Shown: piece after piece, positions 18,097 to 27,200 of the stretch
How positions within the stretch are numbered: the first letter of the stretch is position 1
How the letters are laid out: each line of letters begins with the position of its first letter
DNA from: Bact-08 sp964533215
GTDB lineage: Bacteria; Bacteroidota; Bacteroidia; Bacteroidales; UBA932
Length of the DNA: 64,000 nucleotides
Direction of reading: 5' to 3'
Assembly (NCBI GenBank): GCA_964533215.1
Contig: CAZHLJ010000001.1
Location: 372,001-436,000 of the forward strand
Program-made: the position numbers and the translations under genes
The notes under the pieces: model-generated
What the model was told of the DNA's origin: nothing
The model's input: only the letters and a program-made list of their open reading frames with translations
Database searches by the model: none

Positions 18097-18969
18097 ATGA
18101 TTAAAGAATTAATCAATAAGTTCATTTATAGAATTGTACAGAATAAATCCGTTTATCGTATTTTGAAACGATCTGTAATCCGTCTGGCCGATGTAATTCG
18201 TGACAACAAGCATACATTTGAGAATAATCTGATACTGGAAACCAATCCGAAAATTTTAGACATTTTCAAGGATCTGACAGTACTGCATGGCCCTTTCAAA
18301 GGGCTGAGGTATCCAGATTTGAAAGCTTACGGGAGTCCGATATTCCCAAAACTTATTGGAAGTTATGAAATTGAACTGGAGTCTGTAATTGAAGGAATAA
18401 TTAAAGAGAAGTACAAAAAGATTATTGATGTCGGATGTGCAGAGGGATTTTATGCGGTAGGGCTGGCAAGAGCAATTCCTGAAACCACGGTATATGCATT
18501 TGACATAAGTGAAAAAGCTCTAAGCCTGTGTAGGAAAATGGCCGAAATCAATAATGTAGAGGATCGGTTGGTTTTAGGGTCTTTTTTTTCTGATGAGTCT
18601 CTTTTGAATTTTGATATGGCAGAAAGAACTTTGCTGATTTCTGATTGTGAGGGTTACGAAAAACGCCTGTTTACATCAAGATCTGTAGAAAAACTCAAAA
18701 ATTGTGATGTTCTGATTGAGACCCATGATCTTTACGACTATTCCATCTCTTATATCATGAAGGATTTGTTCAAGGATACTCATGACCTTACAGTGATACT
18801 TAGTACGGAAGACTTACAGAAGATGAAGACTTACAAGTACAGTGAGCTGGAATCCCTTACCATATCTGAAAAGAAAGTTGTTCTGGAAGAGATGCGCGCT
18901 AGAATACAGGAGTGGCACTTTTATAAAGCTAAGAGATCTACTGAAGAGGCAATCAATTCTGAAAAATAA
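18097..18969 (+). CDS. SAM-dependent methyltransferase, FkbM-like
   Basis: A 290-residue protein with a basic helical N-terminus (1-50) and a Rossmann methyltransferase core: IIDVGCAEGFYA at 109-120, AFDISEKAL as the acidic motif II and LLISDCEGYEKRLF near 180, close to the FkbM IDxEG hallmark. The HDLYD segment at about 208 may contribute catalytic residues. It lies at the end of the polysaccharide cluster and converges with the large LruC gene, overlapping it by 17 bases. It may methylate a glycan component; this is family-level inference. Confidence 0.7.
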   Translation: MIKELINKFIYRIVQNKSVYRILKRSVIRLADVIRDNKHTFENNLILETNPKILDIFKDLTVLHGPFKGLRYPDLKAYGSPIFPKLIGSYEIELESVIEGIIKEKYKKIIDVGCAEGFYAVGLARAIPETTVYAFDISEKALSLCRKMAEINNVEDRLVLGSFFSDESLLNFDMAERTLLISDCEGYEKRLFTSRSVEKLKNCDVLIETHDLYDYSISYIMKDLFKDTHDLTVILSTEDLQKMKTYKYSELESLTISEKKVVLEEMRARIQEWHFYKAKRSTEEAINSEK

Positions 18970-21430
18970 GAGCCTCATTTGTATATCCGTTAAGAGGTTT
19001 GTACCAGTCAGGATAGCTGGCGCCCCCCGATGTTGCCCATTCACCAAAGTGAAGATAAGTTGTGGCGATAGAATTAAGCTCAGCCGGATACCTGAAAGTT
19101 TCAGGTACCATCAGCCCCCACATCATGCCATCGGCATTTTTAAAGTAGTCGCCAGGGTAAAGACTCCAACCGAGAGTCAGAAGAATATCGAATTTTGATG
19201 TTGCCCGGTAAGAAGGTAGGTGAATTTCATTACCTCTGGAATCTGCAACAATGAACATATTGAAGGCATCCATTGTAACATCTGACTGTTCAACAGGTGA
19301 ATTGAATTTAACAGTGACAGACTTATCCGGAGTAATCATGTAGTTTCCGTTCTCAGTATTGAGAAAGCCGGTGTATGAGATTACGTGCCTTTGATTATTG
19401 AAAAGAGGTATAACGGCTAGTGCTACTCCACTCTCTGTGCCGTTGGCATTTACTGCGAAAGGTGAAGTTCCACTCAATGCCTGTCCTGAAACCGAGATAA
19501 TATTGGAAGCCTGTATTTTATCTAACTGAAAAGCAACTCCTAGATTATATACGCTTCCTGCTGCTCTCATATTATAATCCATTTGCAGCTTGGTAACTTT
19601 ATTCGCAGCATTTGAATAATATGCAAGCCTGAACCCGAGTATCATGTCATTTACATCGTAATCACCCTTAGCCGGCCAAAGGTCTTCAAATGCATATGTT
19701 CCCCAGGTGCTGGCATTAGGAAAGTAAGATACATATGCAACCGTTGCATCGTTATCATCAATATCTGTACCTGCCGCAACGCCATCACCATCAATATCAG
19801 TAAAGACCGGAGGGGAAATTGTGATTGTACCTTCTGAATCGTTGCAGGTTGTACCTATAATATTTTTTGTCTGTGTTTTTGACAGGATTGACCCATTGTT
19901 GTTGAAAAATGACTCATATAAGGCTCTTCCGTTTGTTCCACTGCCCTCTACCAGTTTTGAGTGTACGAACTCTATTTTTCCGTTGAATTCAGAGCTTGTA
20001 TATAAAAACGAGGCGACATCCCCTGTGCATTTAAACAGTGCATAGCTGTCGGAAGTAGAGATTACCTTCATTTTCCAGATATCTGTTATTGTTTCACCAA
20101 GAAACATACTGCCACCCTCCATGTTCATCGTGAGATTTGTCGGCTTTAGTGAAAGGCACTTAAGAATGGAGCCGCTGTAGAGATTAAATGTAGACCCATC
20201 CAGTATGGTTGCACTGCTCGAATTTATGTTGCAGAAGTTATTTACAACAGCATCACCCTGTGTTGTAAAAGAAGTTGTTGCAACAATGTGTCCATGGTTA
20301 TTGGTAGTAGTTCCGGTTGTCTGATACCACTTGATTGTCCGTATTGTGCCAGACTCATTTAGAACAGAGGAGCCGCTGTCAAGGTAGATCTGATCACAGT
20401 CAATAGAAGAGTTGTTGTATAGAAGGGAAGAATTGGAAAAATTAAATTTTGTGTTTTTGAGAGAGTTGGTTACAGTCATTGAGCCCTCATTATAGACATC
20501 TGTTCCCATGGCAACATTGAAGCTTGCACCTACTGTAAAGCTCCCTTTGTTGACGACATATCTGCCGTTGGTTATGCTTATACCTCCTGAAGTGACCAAG
20601 GTGCCGCCTGATGCGACATAAATTGTTACAACGTCATCTGGTGAGTATCCTGCAGTGAGGCTGCTAAGTTCCACTCTTCCTCCGTTAAGAACGACGATGG
20701 AAACCTTGGATAAATCTGTGGCTAGGGTGTATTTATATACGCCTTTTACATATAGAATGGCGTGAGACTGCCAGTTGCTTGTCCCAAGTACTTTTGTACG
20801 GGTGGTGCCTGATGGGATAAGATAAGATTTATATGTGTTTCCGTGTGAAGAGCTCTGCCCGGAGGCGAAGCCAAGAAGAGTTAGACCGCTTTGATTGGTT
20901 ATTATTTCATCATAATCTCCATCTGTGGAAGGGATAGGAATTGATGGAGAGGCAGAAGCCTTGGTTGTCAATAGTGATTCAGCAGAGTTTGGTGAAGATG
21001 AAATATCAGAAGGAGAAAAACTTACATTTAATGTTGTACCGGAAATATCTACAGATTTGGATTTTCTCGTCTCGTCGGGCAATATTACCTGAATATATAT
21101 TGTAGGCAAAGCTTTTGGGAGAGATATCCTTAAAACAAGAGGAGAAGAGGGGAGAGCCGAGCCGCTGGCAATTAAAGATCCATCTTCCATAAGGGGGCTG
21201 TTGTATATTCTTACTATACGAACAGCATTATCCGAAGTTCCACTGATAGTGCTTACCCTAACAGTGCAAGATAGCTCTCTTACAGTTTTCCAGTCGAATC
21301 CTTTGGGGATAACTCCCACCATAGATACTGGAATATTATTGCGGGGACTAAGCTTAAAGCACCCTTCAGCTAATACGGCAAATGCAGATATCAGTATAAT
21401 TCTTGCCAGGAAATGAAGAACTCTCAACAT
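18953..21430 (-). CDS. Large LruC-domain lipoprotein with beta-helix-like middle and Ca-binding loop
   Basis: An 825-residue lipoprotein with lipobox LAEGC (Cys24). It starts with the FDWKT motif shared with the two smaller LruC proteins. A long Ser/Thr/Asn-rich middle (about residues 190-530) has repeating short strands such as VYNEGSMTV and VVNNFCNI, suggesting a right-handed beta-helix. A thrombospondin-type-3-like acidic loop, DIDGDGVAAGTDIDDND, lies near residues 544-560, and the LruC core FEDLWPAKGDYDVNDMILG starts at about 581. It is probably a surface-exposed, Ca2+-binding structural or adhesive protein. It diverges from the TetR gene and converges on the methyltransferase gene. Confidence 0.82.
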   Translation of the reverse strand: MLRVLHFLARIILISAFAVLAEGCFKLSPRNNIPVSMVGVIPKGFDWKTVRELSCTVRVSTISGTSDNAVRIVRIYNSPLMEDGSLIASGSALPSSPLVLRISLPKALPTIYIQVILPDETRKSKSVDISGTTLNVSFSPSDISSSPNSAESLLTTKASASPSIPIPSTDGDYDEIITNQSGLTLLGFASGQSSSHGNTYKSYLIPSGTTRTKVLGTSNWQSHAILYVKGVYKYTLATDLSKVSIVVLNGGRVELSSLTAGYSPDDVVTIYVASGGTLVTSGGISITNGRYVVNKGSFTVGASFNVAMGTDVYNEGSMTVTNSLKNTKFNFSNSSLLYNNSSIDCDQIYLDSGSSVLNESGTIRTIKWYQTTGTTTNNHGHIVATTSFTTQGDAVVNNFCNINSSSATILDGSTFNLYSGSILKCLSLKPTNLTMNMEGGSMFLGETITDIWKMKVISTSDSYALFKCTGDVASFLYTSSEFNGKIEFVHSKLVEGSGTNGRALYESFFNNNGSILSKTQTKNIIGTTCNDSEGTITISPPVFTDIDGDGVAAGTDIDDNDATVAYVSYFPNASTWGTYAFEDLWPAKGDYDVNDMILGFRLAYYSNAANKVTKLQMDYNMRAAGSVYNLGVAFQLDKIQASNIISVSGQALSGTSPFAVNANGTESGVALAVIPLFNNQRHVISYTGFLNTENGNYMITPDKSVTVKFNSPVEQSDVTMDAFNMFIVADSRGNEIHLPSYRATSKFDILLTLGWSLYPGDYFKNADGMMWGLMVPETFRYPAELNSIATTYLHFGEWATSGGASYPDWYKPLNGYTNEALIFQN

Positions 21431-21585
21431 CGTTATTTATTATAAATGTGACAGTTGTGTCGCAATTAAAATGTAAATATAATTTTTTTATCGAGAAAAA
21501 CAAAAATAATTTGCCGGATAAATAGAAAATATGTTAATTCGCATATTTAATAGAGCTATTAAACAATAATATTAATTACTTAAAT

Positions 21586-22206
21586 ATGGAAATGAATTCC
21601 AATACAGAGCAGCAAATTCTGGATGTTGCAGAAGAGTTGTTTCTCGATAAAGGTTTTGCTTTGACCACGACAACGGAGATTGCCAGAAGGGTGGGATGCA
21701 ACCAAGCGTTGGTGCATTATTACTTTAGAACCAAAGAGCACCTTTTTGAAAAAATATTTGAAAAGAAGTTTATACTCTTTACTTCAGCTATATCATTGAC
21801 TGAGCTTAAAAGTCATGAGCTTAAGGATGTGATAGAGATTATTATCACAAAGCATCTGGAAATGATCTGTGACAATCCAAAACTCCCTTTTTTAGTTGTC
21901 AATGAAATCACTACAAAACCAGAAAAATTTCAACGTGTGATCTCGATGCTAAGATATGGCGCATCCAGGATACTGAATGATCTGGAGGCAGTTATGGCCC
22001 CTGAGATAGAGAAAGGGAATATAAGGAATATATCGGCTTTTGATTTGATTGTCAATATATTGTCGCTCAATATATTCATGTTTCTGGCAAAACCTTTACT
22101 TATGGGAGTAAAAGATATGTCTTCTGAACAGTTTTCTGAGTTCGTAAAGAACAGAAAGGAGGAGATTTTCAAAACCGTATGGGGTGGTATATCTATTAAA
22201 AAATAA
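21586..22206 (+). CDS. TetR/AcrR family regulator (CecR-like position)
   Basis: A 206-residue TetR-family repressor. The N-terminal helix-turn-helix is QILDVAEELFLDKGF then TTEIARRVG and ALVHYYFRTKEHLF (residues 9-54). The C-terminal all-helical half would bind an unknown ligand. It is the first gene of the efflux operon, 18 bases before the TolC-type gene, matching cecR ahead of ybhGFSR in E. coli. It probably represses its own operon from the 155-base gap shared with the divergent LruC gene. Start is ATG 21586; ATG 21592 is a close alternative. Confidence 0.88.
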   Translation: MEMNSNTEQQILDVAEELFLDKGFALTTTTEIARRVGCNQALVHYYFRTKEHLFEKIFEKKFILFTSAISLTELKSHELKDVIEIIITKHLEMICDNPKLPFLVVNEITTKPEKFQRVISMLRYGASRILNDLEAVMAPEIEKGNIRNISAFDLIVNILSLNIFMFLAKPLLMGVKDMSSEQFSEFVKNRKEEIFKTVWGGISIKK

Positions 22207-22224
22207 TCTGAAAATTATTTACTG

Positions 22225-23475
22225 ATGAAAAAACAATTATATGCACTGATTCTCTTTTCGATGCTTGTCGGCATCCAGGGATACTCCCAGATCAAATTGG
22301 ACGTTTGCCAGCAAAAGGCAAAAAACAATTTTCCAATGATTGTCCAATACGGACTGTTGGAAAGTTCTAAAGAGTATAAGCTAGAGAATGCAAACAGGAG
22401 CTATCTCCCTCAATTGACACTAAGTGCAAAAGCAACTTATCAATCAGAAGTTACGGAAATGCCGGTTTCCATACCCGGGGTGTCTCCTTTGAGTAAAGAT
22501 CAATACAACGCGGTAATCCAGTTGGACCAGACAATCTGGGATGGCGGACTGACCTCTTCTCTCAAAAAAGGTGTCAATGCTCAGGCTGTGTTGGATAAAA
22601 ACAAGCTGGATGTAGACCTCTATTCTCTACGAGAGAGAGTGAACCAGCTTTTCTTTGGCATTATATTGTTCAACGAACAGTTAAAACAGATAGATCTCCT
22701 CAAGACAGATTTAGAAAGAAGTTACAAACAGGTGAGTGTCTATAAGGAGAATGGTATGGCAAACCAATCTGATATAGATGCGATAAAGGTTGAAAAAATT
22801 AATGCGTTGCAGAAAGAGACTGAGCTTACCGCAGGAAGGGAGGCCTTTGTCAAAATGTTATCTGTAATGATAGGTGAAGAGATTGGAGATGATGAGATTT
22901 TTGAAAAGCCGTCAGATCTTTCATTCTCAAATGAAAACAGACGCCCGGAGCTTAATTTTTTTGACGCTCAAAAAGATCTTCTTGATAGCCAGTCCCAGAT
23001 GATCTATGCGAAAAACAGAATGAAGCTGGGAGCTTTCCTGCAAGGAGGATATGGAAAGCCGGGACTCAATATGCTCAAGAACGAGTTCTCTCCATTTTAT
23101 GTTGCCGGAGTAAAATTAACGTGGAGCTTAGGAAATCTTTATACAAAGAAAAACGAGCTGAAAATAATAGATCTGAGCAAAGAGGCTATTGAAAGTCAGA
23201 GAAATGTATTTCTTTTCAATTCTAATTTGAAAAGCACTCAGCAGAAGACTGCAATTAACAAAACCAGAACCCTTATGGAGAGGGACAGAGAACTAATATC
23301 GTTACGGGAAGGTATTATGAAAGCGGCAGAGGTCAAGCTGCAAAATGGAACAATTTCAGTTTCTGAACTGCTTAGGGAGATAAACCTGCTTGATGTTGCC
23401 CGTAACAAAAAAGCCATTCATGAAGTGGAGTTGATAATGGCTATATATGAATTAAAGAATACAATAAACAATTAG
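22225..23475 (+). CDS. TolC family outer-membrane efflux channel
   Basis: A 416-residue outer-membrane factor with an N-terminal signal (about 1-21, ending GYSQ). It has the two-fold repeated long helical segments of TolC/OEP proteins, rich in Gln, Asn and Lys, with the DQTIWDGG turn of a barrel strand near residue 100 and VKLTWSLGNLYTKK near residue 300. It would form the exit duct for the pump encoded by the next five genes. It sits 17 bases before the HlyD-type gene in the same operon. Confidence 0.87.
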   Translation: MKKQLYALILFSMLVGIQGYSQIKLDVCQQKAKNNFPMIVQYGLLESSKEYKLENANRSYLPQLTLSAKATYQSEVTEMPVSIPGVSPLSKDQYNAVIQLDQTIWDGGLTSSLKKGVNAQAVLDKNKLDVDLYSLRERVNQLFFGIILFNEQLKQIDLLKTDLERSYKQVSVYKENGMANQSDIDAIKVEKINALQKETELTAGREAFVKMLSVMIGEEIGDDEIFEKPSDLSFSNENRRPELNFFDAQKDLLDSQSQMIYAKNRMKLGAFLQGGYGKPGLNMLKNEFSPFYVAGVKLTWSLGNLYTKKNELKIIDLSKEAIESQRNVFLFNSNLKSTQQKTAINKTRTLMERDRELISLREGIMKAAEVKLQNGTISVSELLREINLLDVARNKKAIHEVELIMAIYELKNTINN

Positions 23476-23492
23476 ATAAATATAAAGGAAAT

Positions 23493-24431
23493 ATGAAAAA
23501 GTCGTGGAAATTCGTTGTGTTTTCATTTGCTTTTGCAGCATTGGCTTCTTGCAATGGAAAAAATGGAGAGTATGATGCTACTGGAACATTTGAAGCAATA
23601 GAGGTTATTGTCTCTTCAGAGGCCAACGGCCGGATTCTCGAGTTTGCTGCAGAAGAGGGATCTGTTCTGGATTCAGGGCATTATCTTGGTTTTATAGACA
23701 GTACTCAATTGCATCTGCAAAAGCAAAGGCTTCTGGCGAGCAATTGGGCTATGAGAAGCCGACGTGCTGATGTTGCAAAGCAGATTGCTGTTATAAGACA
23801 ACAGATAGAGAATCTTAAAATAGAGAGGAACAGAGCACAAAATCTTATCAATTCAGATGCCGGCAATAAGAAGGTTTTGGACGATGTAAATGCACAGATA
23901 GCAACATTGGAAAAGCAGATGACCGCACAGACATCCAGCCTTGAAAAAGGTAATACAAGTGTTGACCAAGAGAGCTCTGCGATTGAGATTCAAGTGGCTC
24001 AGCTGGAAGATCAGTTGAAAAAATGCAGGATAACTTCACCAATCAAGGGAACCGTTCTGGCTAAATATGCAGAGAGAGGAGAATTTGCCGCAACAGGGAA
24101 GCCCCTGTTTAAAATTTCGGATTTGAGCGAGATTATTCTAAGGGCCTATATTACATCGGGTCAGCTTACAAAACTGAAAATAGGAGATAGTCTCAAGGTT
24201 TTTGCCGATTTCGGTGACGATAGCCGGAAAGAGTATCCGGGAGTGGTGACATGGATTTCAGATAAGGCTGAATTTACTCCAAAAACCATCCAGACAAAAG
24301 ATGAGAGGGAGAATTTGGTCTATGCGATAAAGATTGCTGTCAAGAATGACGGATTTCTTAAAATAGGCATGTATGGAGAGGTAAAATTCAATAAATCAAG
24401 AAAATGTACTCAGTATCTGCAGAAAATATAA
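23493..24431 (+). CDS. HlyD/YbhG-like membrane fusion lipoprotein
   Basis: A 312-residue periplasmic adaptor with lipobox LASC (Cys20). It has the split biotinyl-lipoyl domain (GRILEFAAEEGSVL and ITSPIKGTVLAKYAERGE) around a coiled coil of about residues 70-170, then a beta-barrel domain. This is the YbhG arrangement and length. It links the TolC-type channel to the ABC-2 inner-membrane pump. The last 28 bases overlap the start of the first ATPase gene, so the two are translationally coupled. Confidence 0.87.
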   Translation: MKKSWKFVVFSFAFAALASCNGKNGEYDATGTFEAIEVIVSSEANGRILEFAAEEGSVLDSGHYLGFIDSTQLHLQKQRLLASNWAMRSRRADVAKQIAVIRQQIENLKIERNRAQNLINSDAGNKKVLDDVNAQIATLEKQMTAQTSSLEKGNTSVDQESSAIEIQVAQLEDQLKKCRITSPIKGTVLAKYAERGEFAATGKPLFKISDLSEIILRAYITSGQLTKLKIGDSLKVFADFGDDSRKEYPGVVTWISDKAEFTPKTIQTKDERENLVYAIKIAVKNDGFLKIGMYGEVKFNKSRKCTQYLQKI

Positions 24432-25312
24432 CTAAGCACTATGGCCCAATCTGCGCTCTCAAAGGTGTGTCATTCAATGTGACAAAGGGGGAGATGTTTG
24501 GCCTTATAGGACCTGACGGGTCTGGCAAGACATCGCTTTTCAGGGTCCTTACGACCTTGCTTTTGGCAGATTCAGGAACAGCTTCGGTGGATGGATATGA
24601 TGTGGTGAAGGATTATAAAATGATACGAGGGCGTGTAGGCTATATGCCAGGTCGGTTTTCTCTTTATCAGGATCTTTCAGTCGAGGAGAATCTCACATTC
24701 TTTGCGACAATTTTCAATACAACCATTAAGGAGAATTATTACCTCATAGAGGATATCTATAAACAGATAGAACCTTTCAAAACCAGAAGGGCAGCAGCAT
24801 TGTCAGGAGGAATGAAGCAGAAGCTTGCCTTATGTTGTGCTCTTATACATAAACCATCTGTGCTTTTTCTGGATGAGCCCACCACAGGCGTGGATGCTGT
24901 CTCCAGAAAAGAGTTCTGGGAGATGCTTAAAAGGTTGAGGAAGCAGAATATTACAATTATAGTTTCAACACCGTATATGGACGAAGCCGTTCTCTGTGAC
25001 AGGATAGCCCTTATCAAGGAAGGTGAGTTAATGCAGATAGAGACTCCGGAAAACATAATAAAAAGCTTTAACAGCAAATTACTCTCTGTAAAAGGCGATA
25101 AAATGTCAAAATTGCTTAATGACATAAGAAGCCTCGATATTGTAGAGACAGCCTTTGCTTTTGGACAGGAGCACCACGTTACAATGAAGGACTCAAGTGC
25201 CGGGGTATCATTACTTCAGACTGAGCTTCATATAATGGGATATTCCGATGTTGAGGTAAAGGAGATAACTGCCGGAATAGAGGATTGTTATATGACACTT
25301 TCAAGAAGATAG
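24404..25312 (+). CDS. ABC exporter ATPase 1 (YbhF N-half equivalent) lacking the H-loop His
   Basis: A 302-residue ABC ATPase equivalent to the first half of fused YbhF. Walker A is GPDGSGKTS (36-44), the signature LSGGM is canonical (134-138), and Walker B is VLFLDEP (154-160). The switch-region His is replaced: the motif reads VSTPYMDEA, with Pro at residue 191. Its own ATP site is therefore probably weak, while its intact signature can serve the partner site. A C-terminal extension (about 225-302) resembles the DUF4162-type tail. It is followed by ATPase 2 after 2 bases. Confidence 0.9.
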   Translation: MYSVSAENITKHYGPICALKGVSFNVTKGEMFGLIGPDGSGKTSLFRVLTTLLLADSGTASVDGYDVVKDYKMIRGRVGYMPGRFSLYQDLSVEENLTFFATIFNTTIKENYYLIEDIYKQIEPFKTRRAAALSGGMKQKLALCCALIHKPSVLFLDEPTTGVDAVSRKEFWEMLKRLRKQNITIIVSTPYMDEAVLCDRIALIKEGELMQIETPENIIKSFNSKLLSVKGDKMSKLLNDIRSLDIVETAFAFGQEHHVTMKDSSAGVSLLQTELHIMGYSDVEVKEITAGIEDCYMTLSRR

Positions 25313-25314
25313 AT

Positions 25315-26076
25315 ATGGAACAGAACGGACAATATATAGAGCCGGTGATAAAGGTGGAAAATCTCACCAAGAGCTTCGGCGATTTCACGGCTGTGGACAA
25401 AATCTCTTTTGAGGTGCACTCTGGCGAGATTTTCGGATTTCTTGGGGCTAACGGAGCAGGTAAAACAACGGCAATCAGAATGTTGTGTGGTCTTAGCAAG
25501 CCTACCTCAGGCAAAGGCATTGTTGCAGGGTACGATATCTCTCTTGCGCCTGAAAAGGTCAAGGCAAGTATTGGATATATGAGCCAAAAGTTCTCGCTAT
25601 ATGAAGATCTCAAAGTGTGGGAGAACTTCAGACTTTTTGGTGGAATATACGGAATGAGGGACAGGGAGATATCTGAAAAGACAGATCAGATGTTAGTACG
25701 TCTGGGGTTCATGGCAGAGAAGGACACTATTGTAAAATCGTTGCCGCTTGGCTGGAAACAGAAATTGTCGTTTTCTGTTGCGATATTTCATGAACCTAAG
25801 ATTGTATTTCTGGATGAGCCTACTGGTGGAGTGGACCCGGAGACAAGGAGACAGTTCTGGGAGCTTATATATCAGACCGCGGATAGGGGGATAACTGTTT
25901 TTGTTACCACTCACTATATGGATGAGGCGGAATATTGCAACCGGGTCTCCATTATGGTTGATGGCAGGATTGACGCTCTTGATACTCCAAGTGGCCTAAA
26001 ACAATCACTAAGAGCCGAAAACATGAATGAAGTTTTCCTTCAGCTTGCAAGAGGTGCAAACAGAAAGGCAGATTAA
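25315..26076 (+). CDS. ABC exporter ATPase 2 (YbhF C-half equivalent) with degenerate signature
   Basis: A 253-residue ABC ATPase. Walker A is GANGAGKTT (44-52), Walker B is IVFLDEP, and the H-loop is intact (VTTHYMDEA, His200). The signature is degenerate, reading LPLGW (143-147) in place of LSGGQ, as in the second half of E. coli YbhF. Paired with ATPase 1 this predicts one good and one poor ATP site. The ATG at 25315 is preferred over a TTG at 25285 that would overlap the previous gene. It is followed by two permease genes. Confidence 0.9.
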   Translation: MEQNGQYIEPVIKVENLTKSFGDFTAVDKISFEVHSGEIFGFLGANGAGKTTAIRMLCGLSKPTSGKGIVAGYDISLAPEKVKASIGYMSQKFSLYEDLKVWENFRLFGGIYGMRDREISEKTDQMLVRLGFMAEKDTIVKSLPLGWKQKLSFSVAIFHEPKIVFLDEPTGGVDPETRRQFWELIYQTADRGITVFVTTHYMDEAEYCNRVSIMVDGRIDALDTPSGLKQSLRAENMNEVFLQLARGANRKAD

Positions 26077-26087
26077 AGAATAGAAAG

Positions 26088-27200
26088 ATGAAACAGTTTT
26101 TAGTATTCGTAAGAAAAGAGTTCTACCATATCTTCAGAGATGGCAGGACTGTTATGATTTTGCTGTTAATGCCCATTGTTCAGATTATATTATTTGGCTT
26201 TGCTCTATCCAGTGAGGTGAAAAATGTAAGAATTGCCGTGTATGATCCTTCCAAGGATGCTGCGACGCAGTATATTACTAATAAAATTGCTGCCAGTAAA
26301 TATTTTAATCTGGTAAAGTATATATCTGACCGCAAAGAGATAGAAGAGCTTTTCAAGGCAGGGGAGGCAAGCATAGTGCTTATATATGGAGATAATTTCT
26401 ACCAGAATATGTTTCATGGAGGCAATGCCAATGTACAGCTTATAACAGATGGCACTGACCCGAATACTGCAAATGCAGTGACAAGGTACGCTGCAAACAT
26501 TATAATGACTTCGCAACAGGAGATAATGCCCATGCAAACGGGGAGTTCACCAATAACCATTACACCCGAGATAAGGATGCTCTACAATCCTCAGATGAAA
26601 AGTGCTTATGGTTTTGTTCCTGGGGTAATGGGGCTTATTCTGATGCTTATATGTGCAATGATGACATCAATTTCCATTGTCAGGGAAAAAGAGGTTGGAA
26701 CAATGGAGGTATTGCTGGTTTCGCCGGTAAAGCCTATTAACATAATATTGGCCAAGGTTGTTCCTTACTTTTTCCTCTCAATTGTAAACTTGACTACGAT
26801 ATTGCTGCTGGCAGTCTTCTTGCTCGGCGTTCCAATTACTGGAAGTCTTTTCTGGTTGGTTTTCATTTCACTTATTTTTATTCTAGTCTCTCTTTCTATA
26901 GGTCTTCTGATTTCGACCTTGGTCAAGACTCAGGAGGCTGCAATGCTGACATCAGGAATGGTATTCATGATACCGACACTTATTCTTTCCGGTATGATAT
27001 ATCCTACTGCAAACATGCCATGGATTCTACGTATGATTTCCAATTTTATTCCGGCCAAGTGGTACATTGTGTCGGTCAAAAAGCTTATGATTCAGGGATT
27101 GACCATCGACTTCGCTCTTTTGGAGTTGATAGTCCTTTCTGCAATGGCAGTCCTATTTGTTACTATTAGTCTGAAAAACTTTAAAAACAGGTTGGCATGA
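26088..27200 (+). CDS. ABC-2 type permease (YbhS-like)
   Basis: A 370-residue ABC-2 permease. One N-terminal helix (about 20-42) follows the amphipathic FVRKEFYHIFRDGRT segment, a large periplasmic domain spans about 45-175, and five helices lie at about 178-365, with the family's EKEVGTMEVLLVSPV coupling-helix stretch. It would pair with the next permease as a heterodimer. The stop overlaps the next start by 4 bases. Related pumps export cationic or hydrophobic compounds; the substrate here is unknown. Confidence 0.9.
   Translation: MKQFLVFVRKEFYHIFRDGRTVMILLLMPIVQIILFGFALSSEVKNVRIAVYDPSKDAATQYITNKIAASKYFNLVKYISDRKEIEELFKAGEASIVLIYGDNFYQNMFHGGNANVQLITDGTDPNTANAVTRYAANIIMTSQQEIMPMQTGSSPITITPEIRMLYNPQMKSAYGFVPGVMGLILMLICAMMTSISIVREKEVGTMEVLLVSPVKPINIILAKVVPYFFLSIVNLTTILLLAVFLLGVPITGSLFWLVFISLIFILVSLSIGLLISTLVKTQEAAMLTSGMVFMIPTLILSGMIYPTANMPWILRMISNFIPAKWYIVSVKKLMIQGLTIDFALLELIVLSAMAVLFVTISLKNFKNRLA

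Noticed and set aside
19700..20900. Possible tandem DNA repeats in the large LruC gene
   Set aside because: The protein is repetitive in character but no DNA unit repeats exactly enough to call.
25285..25314. Longer N-terminus for ABC ATPase 2 from a TTG
   Set aside because: It would overlap the previous gene and adds 10 residues unlike the family; ATG 25315 fits better.
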